Shown: positions 35,075 to 46,000, counted from the stretch's first letter. The stretch: 64,000 nt of DNA from CAWJPW01 sp963844845 (GCA_963844845.1 CAWJPW010000003.1:496001-560000); one strand, 5' to 3'. A program made the numbers and translations. The notes: generated from the letters alone by a model not told the origin.

Positions 35075-35128
35075 AACCGATTCTCCGGGGGATGCGGCGA
35101 ACCCGCCGCATCCCCCGGAGAATCGGTT
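35075..35128. repeat. Perfect 25-bp stem hairpin between divergent genes
   Basis: AACCGATTCTCCGGGGGATG... (35075-35099) pairs perfectly with 35104-35128 around the four-base loop AACC. No U-tract follows on either strand. It begins 7 bases upstream of the TPR gene start and lies 130 bases before the TamB-Omp85 gene. The symmetry and absence of mismatches suggest a recent repeat insertion or a strongly selected structure. Confidence 0.85.
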
Positions 35129-35256
35129 GTGAGGGTGAGGTGAGGGTACGGCCGATGTCGAGCGCGCTTCGGTAGTTGTGCTGCCCGGGATCCGCCGGGA
35201 GGGGGGGGCACGGCGCGGGACCTGCGGAATAGGGAGGCCGTGGCGCCTTGTAGACT

Positions 35257-38200
35257 GTGGACGTGCAGCGCAAGTGGCTTCGTTGGCTGGGGCGAGGGAT
35301 CCTCGCGGTGGTCCTGCTCGGGCTCGTCGCCCTGGGCGTCCTCTCGCTGCCGCCGGTGCAGCGGGGTCTGGGGGCAGCTCTGGTGCGAGCGGCCGACGAG
35401 GCCGCCGCCTGGGATGTGAGCGCCGGAGAGGCGGCGTTCCGACCCTGGCCGGCCCGCCTCGACGTCCGCTCGCTGACGCTGGGAGCCAGCGGTGAGGCGC
35501 CGATCGTCGAGGTCGGGCACGCCGAGGCCCGCTGGAGCTGGCTCGCGCTGCTCGGTCACCCCCGGAGGATCGCCTCGGTGCTGGTCGAAGACGTGACGGT
35601 GCGGCAGCCAGCTGTCGCGCCGGCGGACGAACCGAGACTCGACCGTGGTGCGATGAAGCCGGGAGACCTGTTCGGTACGGTCGTGCTCGACAGCGTCACC
35701 GTGCGCGACGTGTCCGGCGCCCTGCACCTGGACGGCACCGAGGTCGTGGTGGAGGGTGCCCGGATGACCGCCAGCCTGGGCACCCGGCGGGCCGTCGCGG
35801 AGCTCGCCGGAGCCCGGCTTAAGCTCCAGCGCGGAAGCCGGCGCCTGCCCTTGGGCGTGCTCGACGCCAGCCTGCGCGCGAGCCCGGCGGGCGTCACCGT
35901 GGAGCACGCCAGACTCGAGGGGGGGGCTCTGCACGCCGAGGTGACGGGGAGGGCGGAGGGGCCCGACTGGCAGCAGAGTGCTTCCGCCGCGCTGCGCCTC
36001 GACGCGTCCGCCGCCGAGCTCGCCGATTTCTGGGACCCGGAGCTGGCCGCACGTCTGGTCGTCCAGGGGCGCGTGCAGCTCGACGGCACCCTGCAGTGGC
36101 GCCGGGGCAGCGACGTGGTCGGCCACCTCGGTGGAGTGGGCCGGGGCCTCAGCATGCTGGGGCTCGGGATCTCACGGCTCAGCGCCGAGGCAGCCGGCGG
36201 TCGGCTCTTGGCCAGTGTGCAGGGCGACGGCTGGGGGAGTCTGGCGGCCTGGGGAACCCCCGCGAGGTCGCGGTGGCAGCTGGTGGCGCGGCTGGACGAG
36301 GCTTCGCTCGAGACGTTGCGCGGAGCTCTGCCCGCCGCGGTGGAGGCCCGTCTGCCCCGGGGTCTCAGCGCCAGTGGCACGGTGGCCGCCGCCGTGGACC
36401 TGCCGCTCTCCCCCGGTACGGTGTCGGGGATGGTGGACGTCCGGTTGGATGCTCCCTCCGGCGAGGTGGTTGCCGTGCGGGCCCGCTTGAGCGATGGCCG
36501 GGCCGACGTAGAGCGCGCACTGGTGCGGCTCCCGCACGGCCTGGTTCAGGTGCACGGTAGCGTCGGTCAGGAGGGTGCCGACGGGCTCGAGGTGGAGCTG
36601 TGGAGCGATCAGCCGGGCGACCTGTGGCCCCGCGTCCGGGGCTTCGCCTCCGGCCTGCCCGAGCTGCCGGTGGCGGGCGGACCACTGCTGGTGCGAGGGA
36701 CGCTCAGCGGTCCCTGGGAATCACTGCAGCTTGACGGCGGGGCATTGTGGCTGCGGCCCGAGGCGGGGGGCCGGCGCCTCCGGCTGGTCGGTCTCGGCGT
36801 TCGCGGCGACCTCGACGAGGCGCACTGGCGGGCGGCGGCGAGCTTCGTGGGCGGCGGCGTCGTGCGCGCCGAAGGGGTCGTCTCGCCGCGGGTTCCCTCG
36901 ATCAGTGGAACCTGGGACCTCGTGGCGGTTCCGGCACCGGTGTTGGCAAGCCTGGCGGGTCCACAGCTGGTGGGTGACACGGGGGGCATCCTGGATGGCG
37001 CCGGCACCCTTGCCTGGGCTGCCGGCGGACCCTTCGAGGTGGCGGCGGCGGTGGGCTGGCGCTGTCCTCAGTGGGACGGACTGGTGGCGGATGCTCTCAC
37101 CGTGACCGCGGTGGCAAGCTCCGACGGGATCCGCGTCGACGAGGCTCGGCTCGATGTCGCCGGGGGCGCGGTGACGGCCAATGGGACCGTCGACCTGAGC
37201 GGCGGCTCACCGCTGTTCCACCTGCGGGTGGGTTGGAACGGCGTGGAGCCGCGGCGGCTGGCGCCGCAGCTGCCGGCTCTGGCCGACGGGAGCATGTCCG
37301 GCGACCTCGTCGCCGACGGCACACTGGCGGCGCCAGAGGCGCGCGGGTCCGCACGCTTCGCGCCGGCGGACGCGAGCAGCCCCGTCGGTCCGGTGAGCCT
37401 GTCATGGAACCTGGCCGACGGACGGATCCAGGTGTTGGGTCGTACTCCGGCAACCGCGGTGGGCGGCCTCACCCTCGAGGGCGCCGCTGGGCTGGGTTCC
37501 TTTCCGGCCCTGGCGAAGCTGTGGCCGGCCGCGCCGAGCGATCCGCTGACCGTGCACCTGGAAGGGCGAGGCCTCGACGGGGGCGCTCTGCTAGCGCCGG
37601 TCGGCTTCCTTCCGGAAGGGGCGGAGTTGAGCAGCGACGTGGTGTTGGACGCCCGCTGGAACCCGACCGAAGAGCGCTTCCCACGGCTCCACCTGGAGCT
37701 GCCGAACCTGACGCTGGGCGCAGGCACCGAGCGCCTCGTCGCCACCGAGACGCCGGTCGTCGACGTGGAGGACGGGGTCGCGACGCTGCAGCCCGTCACC
37801 CTCCGGGGCGCCCGCTCGGAGCTCCACGCCCAGGGCTCGGTGGATCTCGAGAAGAGGACTCTGAGCCTCGGGGTCCACGGGACCGTCGCGCCGATACTCA
37901 TGGCGGCTGCCATTCCGCAGATGCGAGTGCGCGGACCCCTGTCGATCGATGCCGACCTCCGCGGGCCGTTGAGCTCACCCACGGGCCGGCTGGTGCTCGA
38001 CCACGGCGGTGGCACTCTGTTCATGGCCGACCCTCCCGTCGAGCTGGCGGATCTCCACCTGGAGTTGGAGCTGGGTGACGGGGTGGTCGACATCACCGAC
38101 GGCTCGGTCCGGCTCAACCAGGGGAGGGTGGAGATCGGCGGCGGCTGGAACCCGGCGGTGCAGCAGGGGGTGGTCCTCGAGCTGGACAGCGTCAGCTTCC

Positions 38201-41145
38201 TGCTTCCCATGGGGATCCTGAGCCGCTGGAACGGCCTCCTGGCGGTGGAGCCGCGTCCGGGCGGACGGATGGCGGTGGTGGGGGACCTCTTCCTGGAACG
38301 GGGCCTGTGGGATCGCCGTGTCGACCTGGCGAAGCTGGTGGCAGAGCAGGTCGCCGGCGCTGCCGCGGTGATACCCGACTACACCCTCGAGCAGGTCGGT
38401 CTCGACCTCGAGGTGCACGGGCGCGGTGGAATCCAGGTGGACAACAACCTCGGAGACTTCCGCCTGCGCTGGAGCACGCTCGACGTCGGTGGCACCGCGC
38501 TCAACCCGGCGGTGCAGGGCCAGATCACCGTGGTGCCGGGCGGCGAGCTCCGCCTCGGCGGCAGCCCGGTATCCATCGAGCGCGGCCGCATCGACTTCTC
38601 GGGAGAGCCCGGCGCCGCGCCGGAGGTCGAGATCGTCACCGCGACCCCCCTCTTCCAGAGCGGCAGCGCCGCGAGCCAGAGCCTCAACCTCGGCGACCTC
38701 CTCCAGGCGAGTGCGGCCAGCGCCGTGGTCCAGGCGTTCGGCGTCCGCGACACCGGCCAACGTCCGGTGGACATCGCTGCCGAGACCAACACCGACCCCG
38801 CGACGAGCTTCACGGTGGCGCAGTACCTCGGACCCAACGCGGTGCTCTTCCTCACTACCGACCTCGGCAACGTCCAGGATCGGACGTCCCTGCTGCAGCT
38901 GTGGCACTTCGGCTTTCTCAAGGGACTCGTCCTGCAGGCGTTCTCGTCGTCCAGCGAAGGCGACGGAGGCGCTGTGCTCCAGCGGGTGCAATGGGGAGGA
39001 AGCACCGGCGAGAAGGGACCGACGGTCGGCACGGTCACACTCGAAGGCGAGTGGCCGGCGAGCAAGCGCAAGCTGAAGAACGAGATGGACATCTCCAAGG
39101 GGCGCACCTACGATCCCTTCCTGCTGTTCGTCGGTGAGGTTCGGTTGACACGGGCGTTGGCGGGACGGGGCTACCCCGATGCGAAGGTCACCGGGAAGGC
39201 CGGCGGCGACGAGCACCGCAAGCGACTCGAGTACACGGTGGAGCCAGGTCCCTACCAGCCGGTGGAGTTCCGCGGTGACTCCGTCTCCGGAAAGGTGCGC
39301 ACCAGCGTCGCGGCCGAGCACCGCTCCGGTTGGTTGGAGCCCAGCTCCTTCGAGACCATGCAAAAGCTGCTGGAGCAGGAGCTTGCGGCCAAGGGATACC
39401 CGTTCGCGGCCGTCACCGTGGGTCGCGAGGACGACGTCGTGGTAGTGCAGGTCGAGCGCGGCGAGGAGCTGCACCTCACCGGCCCCCAGATCGCGAATGT
39501 GCCCGTGGAGGTGGTGCGGCAGGTGGAGCAGCTCATGGGCTCGCCGGTGCAGCTGGCGGGGCTGATCCGGCACCAGTCGGCCACTCTGGAACGGCTTCGG
39601 GGTCTGCTCGCCGCCAGCGGCTACCCCGATGCCGTGCTCGGCGACATCACCGTGGAGAGAGAGGGCAAGGAGCACGGTGTCGTGTACGTGCAGGTTCAGC
39701 CCGGCGAGCGCACTCTGGTCGCCCGGGTGAGCGTGGACGGAAGCGATCCCCTCGGCGTCGTGGAGCGCCCGGATTTTCCCCTCAGGAGCGGTGTGCCCCT
39801 GCGGCGCAAACTGCTGGACACTGCGGAACGTAGGGTTCGCAGCGAGTACCGCGCCAAGGGCTACCCCGAGGTGAAGGTGGCTGCGATTGCGCAGGATACC
39901 GAGAACGGACGCGCCGACGTGGTGGTGCGGCTCGATCCGGGTTCGCGGCTGACCATCGCCAAGGTCGAGTTCTCGGGTATTAAGTACCTGCATCAAAAAG
40001 TTGTAGAGCGCGGCGTGACGGTGGAGGAGGGGAACCTCCTCCGGCCTTCCGACCTCGACGAGACCGCGGCCCGGCTTGCGGAGTTCGCACCGGTGGACCG
40101 GGTCGACGTCACCTGGGAGCAGAGCGGGTCTTCCAGCGCCACCGTACACGTGGACCTCCGCGAGAAGGCCCGCTGGACGGCGGGCGGCGGCGTGCGCTGG
40201 AGCAGCGACCGCGGCTCGGAGCTGATCCTCGACCTCCGCGATGACGACCTCCTCGGCCGTGGACTCAAGATGGACGCCCGCGGCCGCTGGGGCGGCAAGG
40301 TGCGCGGCAGTTACCTGTGGATCGAGCAGCCGCCGCTGCCGGGCTCGAACCTCAGCCTCGGCTTGGCCACAACCTATGAGCGCACCGACATGGGCGGCGA
40401 CCTGCTCCGCAGCCAGACCACCGTCAGCCTCGAAGCCGCGCTGCGCCGGGCCGGCGCCACCCAGTGGCGGGCGTACATCCGCGACGAGCGGACCCACGAC
40501 TTCGAGCGGCATCCCGACTTCTTCCTCCCATACGACGTCCGCACCAACGTGGTCAGCGTCGGCGGGCAGTTGGTTCAGGACACCCGCGATCACCCCTTCG
40601 ACCCACGCTCGGGACACTACGCCTCGCTCGACCTCAGCTACAGCCCGAAGTACCTGGGCTCGGACCTCAACTTCGTGCGCGCGCTGGGCAGCTTCTCCAT
40701 CGCCTCCCAGCCCATCTCGGGCTGGACCTGGGCGCAGTCGCTGCGGCTCGGCATCGCCCACGCCCTCTCGGGCGAGCTCACCTCGACCGTCCGTTTCCTG
40801 GCCGGTGGTGAGAACACGATCCGCGGCTTCGACTACAACAGTGTCGGGCCGGTCGAGATCCTGGGGGGATCGGTCATTCCCAACGGCGGCGGGGCCCTCT
40901 TCATCCTCAACGAGGAGGTGCGCATCCCGGTGACCAGCTGGGGCCGCGCGGCGGTTTTCACCGACATGGGGCAGGTGTGGGACGACTGGTCGCATGCCGA
41001 TACCAACTTCGCGGTGGGTGCCGGTGTCGGCATCCGGGTGACCACCCCGGTGGGGATGCTGCGCGGCGACGTCGCGTGGCCGTTGTCCAACCGCGGTGCC
41101 AACCGCGGGGCGCACTTCTACCTCGGCATCGGACAGACGTTCTGA
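35257..41145 (+). CDS. Single-chain TamB-Omp85 (TamA/BamA-like) fusion protein
   Basis: One uninterrupted frame of 1,962 residues. Residues 1-30 form an inner-membrane anchor (WLRWLGRGILAVVLLGLVAL). Residues about 40-1240 are an AsmA/TamB-like beta-rich groove, closing with the TamB C-terminal domain (GELRLGGSPVSIERGRIDFS, NPAVQGQITVVPGGEL). From about 1257 come four or five POTRA-like repeats (YPDAKV, GYPFAAVTV, GYPDAVLGDITV, GYPEVKVAAIA), and residues 1645-1962 form an Omp85 barrel with GGENTIRGFDYN (the VRGF/Y loop) near 1851 and a terminal Phe. TamB and TamA normally are separate inner- and outer-membrane proteins; this chain would span the whole envelope. GTG 35257 or 35263 is the start; TAGACT lies directly upstream and no Shine-Dalgarno is seen. 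Confidence 0.92.
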   Translation: MDVQRKWLRWLGRGILAVVLLGLVALGVLSLPPVQRGLGAALVRAADEAAAWDVSAGEAAFRPWPARLDVRSLTLGASGEAPIVEVGHAEARWSWLALLGHPRRIASVLVEDVTVRQPAVAPADEPRLDRGAMKPGDLFGTVVLDSVTVRDVSGALHLDGTEVVVEGARMTASLGTRRAVAELAGARLKLQRGSRRLPLGVLDASLRASPAGVTVEHARLEGGALHAEVTGRAEGPDWQQSASAALRLDASAAELADFWDPELAARLVVQGRVQLDGTLQWRRGSDVVGHLGGVGRGLSMLGLGISRLSAEAAGGRLLASVQGDGWGSLAAWGTPARSRWQLVARLDEASLETLRGALPAAVEARLPRGLSASGTVAAAVDLPLSPGTVSGMVDVRLDAPSGEVVAVRARLSDGRADVERALVRLPHGLVQVHGSVGQEGADGLEVELWSDQPGDLWPRVRGFASGLPELPVAGGPLLVRGTLSGPWESLQLDGGALWLRPEAGGRRLRLVGLGVRGDLDEAHWRAAASFVGGGVVRAEGVVSPRVPSISGTWDLVAVPAPVLASLAGPQLVGDTGGILDGAGTLAWAAGGPFEVAAAVGWRCPQWDGLVADALTVTAVASSDGIRVDEARLDVAGGAVTANGTVDLSGGSPLFHLRVGWNGVEPRRLAPQLPALADGSMSGDLVADGTLAAPEARGSARFAPADASSPVGPVSLSWNLADGRIQVLGRTPATAVGGLTLEGAAGLGSFPALAKLWPAAPSDPLTVHLEGRGLDGGALLAPVGFLPEGAELSSDVVLDARWNPTEERFPRLHLELPNLTLGAGTERLVATETPVVDVEDGVATLQPVTLRGARSELHAQGSVDLEKRTLSLGVHGTVAPILMAAAIPQMRVRGPLSIDADLRGPLSSPTGRLVLDHGGGTLFMADPPVELADLHLELELGDGVVDITDGSVRLNQGRVEIGGGWNPAVQQGVVLELDSVSFLLPMGILSRWNGLLAVEPRPGGRMAVVGDLFLERGLWDRRVDLAKLVAEQVAGAAAVIPDYTLEQVGLDLEVHGRGGIQVDNNLGDFRLRWSTLDVGGTALNPAVQGQITVVPGGELRLGGSPVSIERGRIDFSGEPGAAPEVEIVTATPLFQSGSAASQSLNLGDLLQASAASAVVQAFGVRDTGQRPVDIAAETNTDPATSFTVAQYLGPNAVLFLTTDLGNVQDRTSLLQLWHFGFLKGLVLQAFSSSSEGDGGAVLQRVQWGGSTGEKGPTVGTVTLEGEWPASKRKLKNEMDISKGRTYDPFLLFVGEVRLTRALAGRGYPDAKVTGKAGGDEHRKRLEYTVEPGPYQPVEFRGDSVSGKVRTSVAAEHRSGWLEPSSFETMQKLLEQELAAKGYPFAAVTVGREDDVVVVQVERGEELHLTGPQIANVPVEVVRQVEQLMGSPVQLAGLIRHQSATLERLRGLLAASGYPDAVLGDITVEREGKEHGVVYVQVQPGERTLVARVSVDGSDPLGVVERPDFPLRSGVPLRRKLLDTAERRVRSEYRAKGYPEVKVAAIAQDTENGRADVVVRLDPGSRLTIAKVEFSGIKYLHQKVVERGVTVEEGNLLRPSDLDETAARLAEFAPVDRVDVTWEQSGSSSATVHVDLREKARWTAGGGVRWSSDRGSELILDLRDDDLLGRGLKMDARGRWGGKVRGSYLWIEQPPLPGSNLSLGLATTYERTDMGGDLLRSQTTVSLEAALRRAGATQWRAYIRDERTHDFERHPDFFLPYDVRTNVVSVGGQLVQDTRDHPFDPRSGHYASLDLSYSPKYLGSDLNFVRALGSFSIASQPISGWTWAQSLRLGIAHALSGELTSTVRFLAGGENTIRGFDYNSVGPVEILGGSVIPNGGGALFILNEEVRIPVTSWGRAAVFTDMGQVWDDWSHADTNFAVGAGVGIRVTTPVGMLRGDVAWPLSNRGANRGAHFYLGIGQTF

Positions 41146-41262
41146 CCGGGCTGCGGCGCGGCTCGCGCGGGCCGCGGGAGTACCCCCGCGAGAATGCCGC
41201 AGGACGCCTTCGCGGCGCTCCCGACGGCTGCGGTACCGGCGCTCTGCTGAGGTTGCGGCGGA

Positions 41263-42855
41263 TCAGGGTGTCGTCGCCGACCACAGGCTGGCATTGTTGA
41301 GCTCGAAGCCGTCGTTGAAGATCCCGCCGTAGAGGACCTTGAGGTGCCCGGCATTGTCCTGCCCCTCGACCCAGCCACCCTCGACCCCGACCGCCAGATC
41401 GTTGGCACCGTCGCGATTGAAGTCGCCGAGGGCCATGGACCAGGAGAAGAAGTCGCCTGCCTGGCCCGGGGTGCCGAAGGTCGGCACCTCGGCGACCCAC
41501 TGGCCGGGGTAGCTGCCGAGCTTGCCGGCGCCGCCGAAGACTATGTGCAGCATGCCCTGGTCCGTCTCGCTGTTCCAGTCCTCCTCGGGTACGCCGATGA
41601 TCAGGTCGGCGCCGAGGCGGCCGTCCTGCTCGCCGGCGGTGAGGCTCGCTCCGAGGCGGTCGCCGCCCTCCGGGCTCGAGCCGCTGAGATCGGATTGAGT
41701 GAAGGTCTGGCGGGTGGCGTGGCTCAGGTTGAAGCCGTGCACGCCGTAGCTCACCCAGACCGCGCCCCGGTCCGAGTTGTTCCCGGGCGCACCGATGGCG
41801 AGATCGTCGGCGCAGAGGTTGATGCTCTCACACGCCTGGGAGCGGTCGAAGTCGGCAGCGGCGAGCGCATAGCCGAAGTTCTGGTACTGCTGCAGCGAGC
41901 CCCCGAGCGAGGCGGAGCTGAAGGTCTGGTGGCCCGAGGTCGAGAGGCCGCCGCTCGAGCCGTAGAGGACGTGGATCTCGCCGGCGGAGTGGTAGGTCGT
42001 CGACGAGTCCACGATGTCGCGGAACGGCGAGCCGATGGCGAGGTCGTCGTAGCCGTCGTCGTCGAAGTCGCCGGAGGTGATGGAGAAGCCGAACTCCTGG
42101 TAGTCCACCGCCCCGTCGAGGTCGCCGCTGTCGGCGGTGAAGATCTGGCTCGCGCTGCTGGTCAGGCCGGACGAGCTGCCGTACAGGATGGTCACCGCGC
42201 CCGCATTGAGCTTGGTGGTCCCGCCCTCGATGTCCTCTCCCGGTGAGCCGATGGCGAGGTCCTCGTAGGCGTCGCCGTTGAAGTTGCCCACCGCCAACGA
42301 GCGGCCGAAGTTGTCGTAGTCCTCGGGGAGACCGGGCACCCCGTTGGCCCCGGGCCGGTACTCGACGGAGGAGGTCCATCCCACTCCCGGCATGTAGTCG
42401 TAGACCAGGATCTGGCCGCAGACGATCAGGCTCATGTTGTAGTAGCTGGGCCAGCCGATGACAGCCTCGTCGCGGCCGTCGCCGTCGAAGTCGCCCGCCG
42501 CCACCGCCCAGCCGGCGTTGCCGTTGAGGGCGAAGGTGTAGTACGAGATGTCCCAGGAGAGCCCGTCCGGACCACCCAGGTAAAAGCTGTACGAGCCGGC
42601 GTTGTTGATCGGAGTGTCGTCGGCCGTGGTCTGGAGAAAGGGCTGGCCGACGACGACGTCTTCGTACCCGTCGCCGTTGAAGTCGCCGCTGGCCACCGAG
42701 TCTGCGAAGCGTGATCCGGCCTGAACCTGCTGTGCGTAGATCCACTGGGTCCCGAGCTGCCACACCTGGGCACTGGTCGGCGCACAGAGCAGGAGCAGCC
42801 CGCAGACGGTGGCCGTGAGAACGTCGGGTACGAAGGTCCGCTTTGCGTTTAGCAT
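41263..42855 (-). CDS. Secreted FG-GAP (integrin-alpha-like) repeat protein
   Basis: The 530-residue protein has a signal peptide (LTATVCGLLLLCAPTSAQ) and about seven FG-GAP/beta-propeller repeats with calcium-binding loops such as DFNGDGYEDVVVG, DFDGDGRDEAVIG, NFNGDAYEDLAIG, DFDDDGYDDLAIG and DFNRDGANDLAVG. The C-terminus IFNDGFELNNASLWSATTP resembles the DGFExGxxxxWS tail shared by many secreted proteins of acidobacteria and some gammaproteobacteria, perhaps a sorting signal; this is recollection. GGGAGGA before ATG 42855 decides the start over an ATG four codons upstream. It faces the TamB-Omp85 gene and probably has a surface or extracellular role. Confidence 0.88.
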   Translation of the reverse strand: MLNAKRTFVPDVLTATVCGLLLLCAPTSAQVWQLGTQWIYAQQVQAGSRFADSVASGDFNGDGYEDVVVGQPFLQTTADDTPINNAGSYSFYLGGPDGLSWDISYYTFALNGNAGWAVAAGDFDGDGRDEAVIGWPSYYNMSLIVCGQILVYDYMPGVGWTSSVEYRPGANGVPGLPEDYDNFGRSLAVGNFNGDAYEDLAIGSPGEDIEGGTTKLNAGAVTILYGSSSGLTSSASQIFTADSGDLDGAVDYQEFGFSITSGDFDDDGYDDLAIGSPFRDIVDSSTTYHSAGEIHVLYGSSGGLSTSGHQTFSSASLGGSLQQYQNFGYALAAADFDRSQACESINLCADDLAIGAPGNNSDRGAVWVSYGVHGFNLSHATRQTFTQSDLSGSSPEGGDRLGASLTAGEQDGRLGADLIIGVPEEDWNSETDQGMLHIVFGGAGKLGSYPGQWVAEVPTFGTPGQAGDFFSWSMALGDFNRDGANDLAVGVEGGWVEGQDNAGHLKVLYGGIFNDGFELNNASLWSATTP

Positions 42856-43035
42856 GAATCCTCCCATGTACCTGGTTGGCGTTCGCTCGTCCAGAAACGT
42901 TACAGGCGGGCTGCGACCCGTTATCACTGCACGCTGCAGGAGGCGGGAGGGTGAAGCGGCATGGTATTGTTGGCGGACTTTTCCCAGGCTGCGCCGGCAA
43001 GGAAGCGGCGGGCCCGCAGGTGGAGCGGAGGCAGC

Positions 43036-46000
43036 ATGACCTTGGCGCGGCGATCCTCGATGAGTGGTTTCCTGATCCTCGTGGTCCTCCTTGCAGGGGC
43101 ACTTCCGAGCGCGGCGGCGCAGCACCCGGTGGCCCGGGTCGCCGCGGCAGTGCGCACCGACCTCGCTCCGCTCGCAGCCGAGGAGCTGCCGCCGATGCGG
43201 GTGACGGCGCCGAGGGGCGCCCTGCGCACCCTGATGCTGGAGCGGCCGGCGCCGCTGGCGGTTTCCGGCGGCAGCGAGGCCCGGGCCTTGGCGGTGGCCC
43301 GTGCCCTGGCGCCACTGTGGGGTGGGCGGGCGACGCTGGCCGAGCAGCTCGTGGTCGAGCGCGCCCGGACCCTTGGCGACGGAGCGATGGTTCACGTGGA
43401 GCTGCGTCGCTGGATCGATGGAATCGGCGTCGCGGGTCCGCCGGTGCGAGTCGCCCTCACCACGGCGGGTGACCTGGTCGCGGTCACCGGAACCCCGGAG
43501 CCGGCGCCGGTGGCCGCGCGCCTCGATCGCCTCGGTCCGGTGGACGCGGTCCGTGTTGCGGCTCTCAAGCTTGAGCAGCGCAGCCCGACCGGCGAGCCTG
43601 CCGTGCTGGAATCACCGGCGGCTCCCGGGGAGCCCTTCCGCCTGCGGTGGGGCTCGGCGCGGCGTCAGCTGGCGGCGTGGCAGCGTTTCGTGGCCGAGGA
43701 CGATGGCCTCCACCTCGGCTGGGAGGTGCTTTACACCGCGGCCGATGGACGCATGTGGATGGCTCAGGTGGATGGGGGTACCGGCCGCCTGGTGCGCCGC
43801 GAGCCCCTGACCTTCACCGCCGGCCCGCCGCACGGTCTTGCCTTCACCCAGGGGAGCCCGCAGCCGCTGCCGCACCCCGGGACGCCACCGGCCAGCGGAA
43901 AGGCGCCGGAGGTGTCGCGTGTCGACACCAGCTTCGCCGGTGACCCCGTGGCCTCGCCGCATGGCTGGGTCGGCTCCGCGCTCAAGAGCGAGGGCAATAA
44001 CGTCATCGCCCGCGAGGACCATGACGACGACGACGGTCTGACGACTCCAGGGGAGGGGGCAACGGCGCCGAACGGCGACTTCTCCTTCCCGCTCCAGCTC
44101 GGGGCCGGAGCGCCGCCTATCACCGACTTTGTCCCGGCGGTGGTGACCAACCTGTTCTACTGGACCAACTGGGCGCACGACGCTCTCTACGCCCTCGGCT
44201 TCGACGAGGCGGCCGGCAACTTCCAGGCGGACAACCTCGATCGTGGCGGTGTTGGCGGCGACCCTCTCCGGGCCTTCGCCCAGCAGGGCGCGACGCTGGA
44301 CTCGCCGATCCGCGACAACGCCTACATGAGCACTCCTCCCGACGGCTTTGCGCCCGAGATGGGGATGTTCATCTGGGGGCCCTACAGCGGGTGGTACACC
44401 GACTCGGCCCTGGACGCTGACATCATCGTGCACGAGTACACCCACGGCGCCACCGCCCGCCTCGGCAGCGCCTGGTACGACCTCCAGTCGGGAGCCATGA
44501 ACGAAGGCAACTCGGACTTCATGGCCCTCAACCTGCTCCTCCCGGCGGGCATCGACCCGGGCGGTTCGTACCCGGTGGCGACCTACGCGAGCCAGGACTT
44601 CCAACATGGCATCCGGACTCGCCCGTACTCCAGCGACGCGGGAATCAACAGCCTCACCTATGGAGACTTCGGCCACGTCGTTGGCCTTCCCGAGGTGCAC
44701 GCCGATGGCGAGATCTGGGTCGAGGCGATGTGGGAGTGCAGGGCCCGGCTTGTGGCCCGTCACGGCGATGCCCAGGGCCGTGAGCGGGCCGGGCGTCTGC
44801 TTCTCGACATGCTCCTGTTAGCGCCCCCCAACCCCTCGATGCTCGAGGCGCGCGACGCCTTCCTGCTGGCCGAGCGGGTGCGCTACGGCGGCGAGGACCA
44901 GGATGCTCTGTGGCAGGCGTTCGCAGCCCGCGGCATGGGCGCCGGCGCCTTCGGAGGCGACGGGTCCACACTTACCGTGGAGGAGAGCTTCGCCGACCCC
45001 TCCGAGGTCGCACCACACATCATCAAGCTCGTGAGCACCATTGCGGAGGGCACCATCGAGCAGGTATGGGTAGCCGACGGGGCGCCTGCCGCCGCGCCGG
45101 TCCTCACCGTGAGCACCAGCGCCGGCGACCACGAGAGCCTCCCGCTTGCAGCAGACGGCCACCTTCTCACCACCGAGCTGATCACGGTGCGGGGACCGGC
45201 CGTTCCCGACGACGGAGTGGTACAGGCCCCGGCGGACACCCTCGTCACGCTGGGCTATCCCGGCGCCAGTGACGCCACCTTGGGTGTGCGTGCGGTGCAT
45301 TCGGTGCAGCTCGACGCGCCCGGGCTCGAGAGCATCGCCGATGAGGTCGATCTCGGGCTCCACAGCGACGACGACACAGTGACCTACCAGCTCCCTTTCA
45401 CCAGCGGGTTTGCGGGCTTCGGCGGCAAGAGCCTGACGGTCTCCACGAACGGCGTGCTCTCGGCCTACCCCCTGAGCAACGACTATCTCAACTCAGCGAC
45501 CGGGCTGGCCGACACCCTGGCGATCGCCCCGCTGTGGTTCGACCTGCGCACCGATGGCGAGGTGCTGCCCGGCGAGGGTGTGTACGTCGCCACCGGTGAG
45601 GACTGGGTTCGCTTCCACTGGGTGGCCGAGACGGTCGAGGTCGATGAGAGCTATGTCTACGTCGACGGCGCACCCGTGGATGTTGCCTGCACGCTCTTCG
45701 CCGATGGGCGGGTTGTCTTCGAGTATGGGCCCGGCAATACGGGCTTCAGCGGGATCCTCGGCCGGCAGCCGTCGCCCACCGTGGGCCTCGGCTATAACGG
45801 TGTCGCCCTGCTCGTGCCCGGCTACGACCAGGCGGCCGACCTGGGAGAGGCGCACGCGGTGGTGCTACGTCCGCCGGGAGGCCTGACGTCCGAGCAGGGC
45901 CGGCTGGCCCTCTGGGCGGGGGACGAGGCGGAGCTCGCCTTTGTGCTTCCCGACGGACACGCCGGTGTGGACGTCACCGCCGCAGTTGCCGACGACGGGG

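Noticed and set aside
37975..41115. Open frame of over 1,000 codons on the minus strand opposite the TamB-Omp85 gene
   Set aside because: Composition-driven shadow in GC-rich DNA: it has no domain, signal or membrane segment, while the plus strand has clear domains throughout.
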